A stretch of 64,000 bases of DNA from Isoetes taiwanensis (taxonomy: Eukaryota; Streptophyta; Lycopodiopsida; Isoetales; Isoetaceae). Both the position numbers and the translations under genes were made by a program. The DNA lies in NCBI GenBank assembly GCA_021234155.1, contig JAJEKV010000073.1, positions 6,048,001 to 6,112,000 of the forward strand. The letters run 5' to 3'. Below the pieces are notes generated by a model, which saw only the letters and a program-made list of their open reading frames with translations, was not told the origin of the DNA and made no database searches. Numbering within the stretch: position 1 is the stretch's first letter; each line of letters opens with the position of its first letter. Positions 55,251 to 64,000 of the stretch are shown in pieces.

Positions 55251-58200
55251 CGCACCTTGTTTATGGAAGTAGTTCTTTGTAGACGGCGCTTGTTGTAGTC
55301 TTGTCCGTGGTTTGACTCGTCGAGGAGGATTAATCGCCTTCTTTCTTTTCGTGCGTGTGAGCGCCGTGTATAGTTGTCCGTGTGTGAAGACTTCAGTTCG
55401 CAGGTCGAGGACTATTTTGTCGAGGGTTAGTCCTAAGCAACTGTGGAATGTTGTTGAGTAGACGGGTCGTAGTGGGAGTTGTCGTCTGTGGATTGTCCAG
55501 GGCCAGTTGTCCGGCTGATGGAAGAAGTCGACTCGGGATATGGGGTGTATATTTCCCACGTGCTGTGGTTGACCTGTTAGAACTTTCACGGTTATTACGA
55601 ACTTGGGATGCATTGAGCATACTATGACTCTGGCATTTTTAACGAGTCCTCTGTCTTTGTCTAGTGTCTTTGTGATGTGGCATATGGTGTTAGGCTTCAG
55701 CTTGGAGTTCGTGTTGTGGAAGCTACCGGGTGTTTGTAGTCGCTGAGGAAGTCCCGCCGTTGCCATTGGATGGTCCTCGATGGTTTGGTCGTTTTCAGTG
55801 AGTCTGTCGACACTAAAGTAGGTTCTGGGGTCTTCTAGGATCATTCGTATGATTTTGATGTTGAAGCTGTCGACGGGGACGTTCTTTGGAGATAGGAATG
55901 CTCTCTTTTCGCATATGGTGGGCGTTAGTAGTATGTATGCGTTGTATAAGAAGTTGACGGCGTCCTCGATCTTCGTTGTTGTCTTGAACAGTGTCAGTGG
56001 AATGTTATTGAGCAGACGGCCTTCTCCAATGTCATCAACGAATTGTATGAGCTCTGGATCGGCTGCGTTCCTCACTGGCTCGTTGAGCTCTAGGACTTTG
56101 AAGTGTTTCCACAAGTGTGAGGATATGATGGATGCGTTTATTGTTGCTGTTTTTCCTCCTCGTTTGACGACGGGGGCGATTTGTCTGAAATCCCCGGCTG
56201 CTATGAATAGTTTTCGTCCGAATGGGCTTTTTGTGCCTGTTATGTTCTGTAAGAGGATGTCGACTGCTTCTATGACTGCTCTGTTTGCCATGGGAAACTC
56301 GTCCCATATGATTGCTGTTGCGGTGTTGATCAATGTGGCCCTTGGAGAATGTGGATCGAGTAGGGAATGGATTCCGATATTGTTTTCGATAATAGGTATT
56401 TGAAATAGGGAGTGCGCAGTTCTTCCCGCGGGATACTGTAATGATGCCAATGCCGTGGTGGCACACGGTAAGATTATTTGGTTCAGTCCTCGTATGTAGA
56501 GGCAGATGGCGTTGAGGACGTATGTTTTTCCGGTTCCTGCCTTTCCATACACGAAGATTGGGGATGGACAACTGCTGTTGTTGATAAGTTGGCATATGTG
56601 GGTGTAGATTGAGGTCTGGTTCTTGTTCATGGTTTGCGACATAGTTGAGCTCTTTATGAGGTATTCTTCGTGGTCGGGGAACTTTGCGAGTTCATTCTGT
56701 ACTTCTTTGGATGGGATATTTTGCATAGGTAGGCCAAAGGCTTCAGTGTTGGTGCCGTGTTGGATTAAGATGTTGTTGATGGCGATCAGGGTTTCATTGA
56801 CGGCGATCGCTTGGTTTCCTGGATATTGTTCTAGGAAGTCGGCTATCATGTGGCCTTGAAATGTCTTCCATAGTTGAAGTGCTGGTCCAGAATCTAGTAT
56901 TAGGAGTGCGAATAGGAATCGCAGCTGTGATGGGGTCTGTAGACATGAGATTGCTTCATGCATTACTGCTATTGCTTCAGTTGCTGGTGCGATTAGTCCA
57001 ATGGCTTGAGCGGTTTCTTGGTATGTCTTGTACTGTCGTTGGTCGTGGGTCTTGAGTTCTTCCCAACATCGTGCTGCTTTGTGGAGCAGGATCAGTCTTA
57101 GGTAGAATGCTTCTCCAACTTTTGGAAGTAATAGGCGTATCCTACAAATTAGCTGTCCTCTCGTTCTCTCGTGGATGATATTCTGGATTACGCCTGCGTA
57201 TTTTTGTTCTAGGTGGTCGGTTGGTTTGAGAATGGTGCCTGGCTTGTATGTGGTAGAGGTATAATGTTCGTTGTATTCGATGTAGGTCACGTGATCGAAT
57301 TTGGGATCGAGTGGTCGTAGAAAGTATCTGTCTAGTAGGGAGATTCCAGTGTCTGACGACGTGCTTCTTAAATGATGTCTGTTTTGTCCCTCTAGATGCA
57401 AGGGGAGGCATTTGACAGAAGGGTGCTTTTCAGTCATATGATAGGACATAATTCTCCATGTTGCTTCCATCGAGGATAGGTAGCGCGCAGATATATAGTC
57501 GTGGATTTCGTTTTTAGCGTGGCTCTGGTCGCTGCTGTTTGTTGTAGCAGGTTGTGTGGAAGTATGTTTAGCGGAGTCGACGTGGAAGCGGGCCGTGTCG
57601 GGCCTTTGTATATGTACCGTAAAGGTATGCAAATATGTGTACGGTCGATCGCGATGTCTACATAGACGTGGCAATCCATTTCTCTCGAGAAAAGGCATAT
57701 ATGGAACGATATTTACGCCCCGCTTCGGTTCGTCGCCTATACCGTATATATTCCTTTTCATCGATGTACAATGTTGTTGGATTTATTGGCTTTGGGTACT
57801 TGTAGCAAAGATCTATTGTTTTCTTTAAGACAACGCTTTGTATGTCTATGAATCATATATTTTTCGACTTGTGCTCTTAGTATGCGGGGTCTTCCGGGTA
57901 GTTCTCGCAGAGATTAGATTGTCGATCATGTCTATCGGAATCTCATGCTCGCCTTTACGACCATGTGTGCGTGGGTAATCCCCTCTGTTGGAATTGATGG
58001 CGTGCATCATGTAGGATATGGGTCCTAGATATTTTCAATGATGTTTTTGTATATTGGACTCTTTAGGTGGCATGCTTTCGAACGACAACCGTGGGGTTGT
58101 CGGATGCATTTTGGCGGGATGTAACTTCGCTTTATTTCGGGCCACATTGGATTCGTTGTTATAGTTATGAAGAAGTCGGGTCTTCCCTTAACTCTTGCGA

Positions 58201-59560
58201 AAGTGCCGGGGCATCCGCTACTTGAACGGCACACCATCGCCTTGGAACCCGAAAGGATCTTTGGTAGAGTTTTGTAATGGGCATCGGGATGGCCGCCGCC
58301 GATGAAGTCATCTTCATGTTGTGTGAAGTTTCGCCGATAGCCCTCGCCATTCTATATAATTGAGGCTCTTCTTCTTCACCCTCGAAAGTACATGTCAACG
58401 AGGTACTTTCGCCGCACAATCTACCTAGCCGGAGAAGCGGGTTCGTGGAGTAGTCTAGTTCGATACCAATCTATTTGGGACATGTTTTGGTCATTGTGTG
58501 GATGCCACCCTGGTGTTCCATGTGGAAAGAATAGAGGGTATTGAAGTGGCTCGTATGTAGGGTCAAGGATACTCAAGAATACTGGGTCGTGGTCGTGCTG
58601 CATCCAAACCATTGCGGTTCTAGGTTTTATAGTGACGGAGTTGTTGGCATGTACGATAGCAGCTATTTCATCTGATGTGGAGGATTGTGCCAGGGTAAGC
58701 CTTTTAGGTGCGGGACGTAATTCCTTTATTGTTTTCAACCGGGTCGATATATGGATTGATCATATCTAGAGTTGCAGCAGCTTTGCATAATCCATGTGGA
58801 TGGTATTTGCATGTTGGCAAAGAATGGTATGTCTCATTGAGCTATCATATATGTACCAATGAAGTGTGCTTGGAGGGTGTGGCTCGCGGAGATAAGAGTC
58901 GGTGGTAATGCGTAGCCCATGATTGCGAATCGATGATGGCATTTTTAAGTCCATGAAATCACCTCGACACCAAGAGCAAGAAAAACAAAATAAGTTGTTC
59001 ACAACGCAACGAACTCGCCGTAAAAATTTGGGCATTGAATAAAGCTCTTCCAAGCTTCGGGGTAAAGGCTCAAGGGGTGGAAGTAAACGACGTCCATTAT
59101 TGCAACAGAACGATACGTTTTCGGAGTTGAGTAAGTCAATGTGACATATGCCACATCTTTCTGTCCATTTCAATGGTTCGTGTCCTGCAGGTTTCATGTC
59201 TCGTTGCATTATAGCAATCTGCCTTTGCCAATGCCGACTTGCAGTATTAGAGGTTGATGTGTCAATATTGACAATTGATGTGCTTTGATACGTTGGTTCC
59301 ATGGAGGCCATATTCGATATGACCTCCATGGAACGATCTATTGGGCCCTAAGTGATATTTCGCTTGTCCGGGTAACAACCCTTTTTAATCTCTTTTGAGC
59401 TTCATATTCCCGGTGGTATTTTCGACGATTTAGGATCTTGTTTACTTCATCGTAAGGAAGGCCTTCTAGATTAGCTGGAGATAGCCTGTTCAAGATACGA
59501 TGAAATAGGTGTCAATGGAAAGAAGCAAGGCTCAAGATGTGTAGAACTTTTTTTGCATGG
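55250..59560 (-). CDS. Helitron Rep/PIF1-type helicase gene, N-terminal third broken
   Basis: Right to left: N-terminal basic part (EGLPYDEVNKILNRRKYHRE, 59,480-59,400), CGICHIDLLNSENVSFCC and PPLEPLPRSLEELY (59,329-58,766), YPLFFPHGTPGW (58,738-58,421), then Rep motifs FFITITTNPMWPEI (about 58,160) and THAHMVV, the HUH nickase motif (about 57,960-57,990). One long frame (857 codons, ATG 57,759-57,761) holds NEIHDYISARYLSSMEATWR, GEAFYLRLILLHKAA and the helicase: GKAGTGKT (Walker A), AIIWDEFPMA (Walker B), GDFRQIAPV, LNEPVRN and YTALTRTK. The Lys-rich end of that frame comes from the poly(A) tract and is not helicase. Helicase intact, Rep part with stops and frame changes. Confidence 0.88.
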
Positions 59561-59567
59561 GCGATCC

Positions 59568-59706
59568 TCGTTTGTGGGGTATGCATGTACAAATTTTTGT
59601 ATACTGTATATTAAGGTTTGCAAAATACTATAAGGTTTGAGAGAATGTACATAATGGTGTTAATTTTGTACATGTATTGTAAATTTTTGGGGCTCTCCGC
59701 CCTCAC
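59568..59706 (-). repeat. boundary spacer in inverted orientation relative to unit 1
   Basis: The ~140 bp from CTCGTTTGTGGGGTATGCAT to GGGGCTCTCCGCC are the reverse complement of about 50,806-50,950. In both places the spacer lies next to the same GTAACCCCCCGTG sequence. Confidence 0.85.
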
Positions 59707-60649
59707 GTAACCCCCCGTGTGAATATGCACCCAAACCAAAGGGGGTTTAAGGGGGATTTTAATTTAAATGTGTCAAATGCAATGGTTTGTGTTAATAATG
59801 TTAATAGTAGTTTTGTGTTAATGGTTTGTGTTAACAAAAAATTTTTTTTCCTTCGGGTCTTAAGGATGGTGTAGGGTGTCGATATAGACATTACCTAATA
59901 CTCTAATGATGGATGGAAGGGCACTAAAGAATCCAAGCCCTAATATTAAGTGTGACATAATACAATGATAGATAATAGACAAATGGTAACCCATGTTACA
60001 ATTTCTTATTATCAAATGCTTCATTTTGTCAAGAACATAATAAATATGCAACCTAGTCCTGTAGCAAGTTCTTAGAAAAGCTCTCCCAACTAGCAACCTC
60101 CTTCACAACCAAACATAGCAACATGATAATATAACATCTCATTTTTCCACCAAACTAATTAAATAGCTGAAATGTAGAGACTTACATGCATACTTTTGAA
60201 AGTAATTTAGCTTACATGGCAAGCCCCGGACCTCCGACTTTTTTGTGGAATTCCCTCCACAAAGGATAGCATTTAGTCGATAGGTTGAATTGTTATATAA
60301 ATTCTTTGGCTAAACAAATATCGATTTAAAATATTTATCATACCTTTTTTAAAGAAATTGATTACATAGCCTCCTCGGCAACCTCATGCCCCTGCAGAAC
60401 GGACTCAAAGCAAGCCACTACACACAAAAGATACAAAAGCAAAGGCATATGAAATGCGGTACACTAACAAAACCATTATTAGGAATCGGAAGGATAAAAA
60501 TTGAACAAATTGCGACCATGGAAATGAGAAAGGGTTGTAATAATTTCATTACTTCTCCCAATACAATATATTTCTGGTACCATTGATTTTTTGCATGCCT
60601 TATTTATAGGTCAGACATACTAAAGTCCCAGTTTAAGTTAGCCACACCC

Positions 60650-61175
60650 TTTGTGCCTTGAGGCAAACGCAACTCGTAAGATATGCAAAGTGGCGGTGTC
60701 TTCAGATACTTTTGTACCGAGAAGCATGCCTTAGCAACCGCATGCAAGCGGACTACATACTCGTCGGTTTTAAATTCTTGTCAAAAGTCAAGTTCCTTAG
60801 GCAAAATTTCTTCCTGACATGAGATTTTAGATCATCAATTTTCACCTCTTCCATCTTGAATTTTCTCCTATATTTCAAGGCTTCTCCAGCTTCTTCAATG
60901 AATTCATATATACTTGCTATATCACTCCAGATAGGCACAGCCGCATAGCCCATGCTTTCATCTATTGAAAATGGTTCTTTCTCTGGATACACATCTTCTA
61001 CAATGCAACTTTTATTGTTAGACGCAACATCTATGATGCGAATAGGAAGTTCATAGAACTTTCCCTCCCTACGACCCCTTCTTTTTCACGATCTCTCGGA
61101 AGGTGGTCAAGGAAAGACATATATTCATCTCGCACCAAGTGAATCATTTGCAAAAATAATTTCAACCTCCATTAA
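60650..61175 (-). pseudogene. unit-2 copy of the unrecognised coding fragment
   Basis: Contains DESMGYAAVPIWSDIASIYE, EEAGEALKYRRKFKMEEVKI and, after a patch of change, VRLHAVAKACFSVQKVSEDT. The central part is open here and broken in unit 1. Confidence 0.45.
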
Positions 61176-61324
61176 ATGAGCCACCTGAAATTAAATGAGC
61201 CAAATGAAATTCCTTCAAGTGTGTCGGGCTTTTTCTTTGCAGACCTCCGCGACTCTAATGATTCACGCTCACCTCATTAAGATAATCTATCCATTGCTCA
61301 AAGATGATCGCCATAATCAAGACA

Positions 61325-62060
61325 TAAATTACCCAAAGGTATCCATACCATAACAGCTACCAATAACAATTGTGCAACCTATGAGTTTAGTTTTTGTGGC
61401 AGCATCTACTGCTTTTGCTAATTGTTGTAATGCATCAAGTTTTTGGACATCAGATAATGCAGTCTTGAACAGTACAGAAATTCTTGTACGCAATCGTAAT
61501 GCATTTTTAACTACTATCATCTCGTTGCTCAAGATTCGGGAAGAGAGCTTTCCCCAGAGGAAGCATAGTACTGGAGATTGTTGCATAACGCATAATCTTG
61601 CTGTGCCGTGGAAGTGATAGAAAGAACACTGCATGAAAAAAAACATGAATATTTAGTCATTATCCTATGAAAACCTGTACTTTGGAAGACAGAAATGCTT
61701 ACTTCTGACAAGAATCAATGACAACCGCCTTTTCTCAAGGATAGATTCATTAAGTAAAAACCGCAAGTCGCAAAAGATGGAAAGCTATTTGCTTCAAGAA
61801 GCGATCATTCTCCCTACCCATCAATGTGGCTCCATGATGGTCAAGAGGTTATTAAAGACCGGAACAAATGCATTCCGTAGGTCAATGGTCGATCGCGACT
61901 CGAAAAACCTCGTGAATATTGCAAGAACACAATCAAGCTTCACATAGTCCGTGGCGATTGCATAACTGCAGCCACATGTGTGAACTTCTCAAGCAATTTC
62001 AAGAACTTGAAGGCTTACTTCCGCACTCAAGTTTTCCTCCCATACTTCCTACAATATAAA
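61325..62060 (-). pseudogene. unit-2 copy of the SPIKE1-like exons
   Basis: The ENDRFLKQIAFHLL exon (about 62,050-61,700) is present but with more indels than in unit 1. The next exon-like piece (61,637-61,329, acceptor TTTTTCATGCAG) reads CSFYHFHGTARL and NALRLRTRISVLFKTALSDV, QKLDALQQLAKAVDAATKTK. The second half does not match SPIKE1 as I remember it and may come from another gene. Confidence 0.5.
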
Positions 62061-62881
62061 AGACGATGTGATCCGTTATATCCATCACTTTGGATAAACT
62101 TAGAAACTAAATGAATAATACTAGAAATAAGAAGCTATACTCACCAGCTTTTAGCAAGGGATGTAAGCTCTCTCGACCGATAGCTTCGCCACAAATTAAA
62201 CTTTAAGCCACTTACATAACTTGCTCACGATTTATCCTTGCATAAAAGGCAAAATCAGAAGTTGAGCATGCCTTCAAATAGCAACAAAGATGTACCCGCG
62301 ATGTGCACACCTCAAAGCTCGGGACCTGCCTCCTTTGGCACAAACTTGACACAACGAATAGCAGCCCATGTTGGTGCGGGGATTCGCTTCTCGCCGACCG
62401 CCTTCAAGCAATCATTTTGAGCAAAGACTGGTATCAGATGGTTCTAGAATAGCAAATCCACTTTGTAACATGAGAGCTTGAATGTGTTTGGTCAGACTTG
62501 GACGCTGCTGCATAGATGTGTCTGGTCAGACTTGGACGCCGGGTCGCATAGATGCAAAGGTAAAAAGTGAGGCCGAATGCCAAAGAACTCGTCTGAAGTG
62601 CAGCGACTGCATTTTTCATTCCTTTACTACTCTTCGATTAACGCTACCCTAAAGTATCCTTCTTCGATTAACCCTAAAGTATCCTTCATCGAGCCTTGCA
62701 TGCTTCGATTGGAGATATCCTCAAAAATCATAGGTGTAACCATTAAAAAATGTCATAAAGATTAATGTGAGCGTATGCGCACTCTAGAAGTACGCATTAG
62801 TACGTCTTCAAAATACGGCGATCAAATCTTAGCAAAACCATAGGAAAAAATGTACAAAAATACAAAAGTAACCCCCTGTTA

Positions 62882-63675
62882 TTATGCTACATATTGGGTC
62901 AATATTTGTTGCGTTTCCTCCTTCTTAATGTCAAGGAATTCCAATGGATAAATCCAAAGGGGATTATCTGCATTTCTTGGTTGCCCTGGATCAACAAATA
63001 AATCCATTATTGGATTATTAAATGTGCCAAGGTCATCCATATATCTAAATGCATGCTCAAATAAGACTAGATATTCAACTTTTCCCAATCTTGCCAATCT
63101 TTTAATAAAGCTATATTCATAGAACATGAGATATATGTTACACCATAATGGTGAGCAAGAAAATCCCATGGGGATCCCTTTTATTTGCTTCCATACCCTG
63201 TCCCCAACTTGTACATAGCAATTAGTGAGCAAGTATGTATTCATTTTAACAAGCTCATGTAACGGAATCTCAACATCCCATTTTGAACACCCTGTATCCT
63301 TTTTCCAAGAACATTTGTATTTATTTGCAACTTTACGCATTATACGCTTTTTAGGGGTTTATTCATCTCGTATGCTTTTGAGAATATAAACTCACATACA
63401 GTGGTTATCCCATCATTTCCTGACAATGGTATAGATTCATAGCATCTCGCTATGTCCGCTACCCATACTTGTCTGATATGTTGTGGGAGATTAACCGATA
63501 GGTCTATCGTGGAATTAATCCACCAATAGTTGAGACCCCCATAAATCTTTTAATTTTAGAGTCTAGTTGATAGCACATTTCCTTGAATGCGGGTACTAAA
63601 GTTTGTATAATTTCCGTCATCAGAATTGCCATATCCGAGAATATACAATTCGATGCATTTGTCAACCATCTAAAC
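62882..63675 (-). pseudogene. unit-2 copy of the reverse transcriptase core
   Basis: Same motifs as the unit-1 copy (GIPMGFSCSPLWCN, FRYMDDLGTFNNP, IYPLEFLDIKKE) and the same stop. A patch near 63,337 changes the sequence just upstream of the 152-codon open part. Confidence 0.65.
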
Positions 63676-63749
63676 TTATCCTTATGTGCTTTATATATTA
63701 TATATTATATGTATATTATATAAATATATAATATACAAGAATTTGGCGC

Positions 63750-63874
63750 CGGCTCCGTGCACCCCTGGGAGTCGAACCCAAGTGCGACCGTCGGTGCGGC
63801 GCCCACGGTGTAGAGGGAGCATCGATCTCCGAGGGGATCGGTGCTCCATCTACATCCTGGGCATGAGATGGAGG

Positions 63875-63908
<34 letters not shown>

Positions 63909-64000
63909 TGGGTACGCACCTTGTTTATGGAAGTAGTTCTTTGTAGACGACGTTTGTTGTAGTCTTGTCCGTGTTTGACTCGTCGAGGAGGATTAATACG
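63750..64000 (-). other. unit-2 tRNA-like/hairpin/poly(A) segment and helicase C-terminus
   Basis: B-box-like GGGTTCGACTCCC (about 63,769-63,781), hairpin around GATCGATGCTCC, A-run 63,880-63,907, then the last ~90 bases, which match the end of the Helitron helicase gene. Confidence 0.7.

Larger units (their letters stand above)
51016..59706 (-). mobile_element. repeat unit 1: Helitron Rep/helicase plus reverse transcriptase composite
   Basis: Genes on the minus strand, right to left: Helitron Rep/helicase (59.5-55.25 kb), poly(A), tRNA-like/hairpin segment, RT core (55.0-54.2 kb), block with SPIKE1-like and unknown exon fragments (54-51.9 kb), and the boundary repeat. The same series recurs from 59,707 to the end of the window, offset 8,664-8,691 bp, with small patches of change. 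The arrangement is head to tail. Whether this is one composite transposon or two elements duplicated together cannot be settled inside the window. Confidence 0.75.
59707..64000 (-). mobile_element. repeat unit 2, cut by the window edge
   Basis: Direct repeat of 51,016-55,330: boundary repeat, unknown fragment, SPIKE1-like exons, RT core, tRNA-like/hairpin segment, poly(A) and the start of the helicase C-terminus (to 64,000). Long stretches are identical; differences are grouped in short patches with indels. The rest of the Helitron gene should lie to the right of the window. Confidence 0.85.

Overview
The window reads as nuclear DNA of a land plant. The evidence is spliced genes with GT-AG introns, an exon of a SPIKE1-like DOCK exchange factor, and plant-type transposons (MULE, CACTA, Ty3/gypsy, Helitron). 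A reverse transcriptase of a type I do not associate with flowering plants, and the rarity of host genes, make a large non-seed-plant genome (for example fern or lycophyte) my best guess; nothing here proves it. All statements come from reading the sequence by eye; no search was run.

Layout. 1-540: 3' end of a spliced host gene I do not recognise. 1.1-1.5 kb: a small minus-strand ORF whose N-terminus resembles the histone H3 tail. 2.8-3.5 kb: remnant of a CACTA (En/Spm) transposase. 6.3-6.9 kb: an unrecognised minus-strand ORF with a cluster of ACGT cores upstream. 9.1-14.07 kb: a 5'-truncated, stop-ridden chromovirus (Ty3/gypsy with chromodomain-like end) with a proposed 3' LTR. 14.1-18.3 kb: no genes, several local duplications.

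18,285-28,539 is a structurally complete 10.26-kb Mutator-like element. It has a perfect 9-bp target-site duplication, long terminal inverted repeats rich in GATC palindromes, a decayed MULE/SWIM transposase reading inward from the left, and a spliced Ulp1-type cysteine protease gene reading inward from the right. This convergent plan is like MuDR. Two arrays of 74-bp units made of alternating hairpins lie in the middle, around a small spliced ORF. The element sits only about 200 bp from the next host gene.

29,163-32,573: the best host gene, 12 exons that join in frame to 653 codons. Its N-terminal half looks like the head and coiled coil of the XRCC4 superfamily, closest to PAXX by eye. Its C-terminal half looks like a Crypton-type tyrosine recombinase that seems to have lost catalytic residues.

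36,037-46,327: a complete 10.29-kb Ty3/gypsy element with 1.9-kb LTRs, 5-bp TSD and a tRNA-Gln primer-binding site. Its pol carries an archaeal-type RNase H upstream of the reverse transcriptase, while the usual RNase H downstream looks catalytically dead. It inserted into an older diverged LTR of its own family. 46.4-48.06 kb: gag-protease remnant of another element, minus strand. 48.63-48.86 kb: seven copies of a 16-bp perfect palindrome, mostly at 32-bp spacing.

50.3-64.0 kb: about one and a half tandem copies of an 8.7-kb minus-strand unit. Each copy carries a Helitron Rep/helicase gene, a poly(A) tract, a tRNA-like/hairpin leader, a reverse transcriptase core, and a block holding SPIKE1-like exon fragments. 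In the left copy the reverse transcriptase C-terminus lies beyond the SPIKE1 block, so that gene is interrupted. A ~200-bp spacer next to the unit boundary is in opposite orientation in the two copies.
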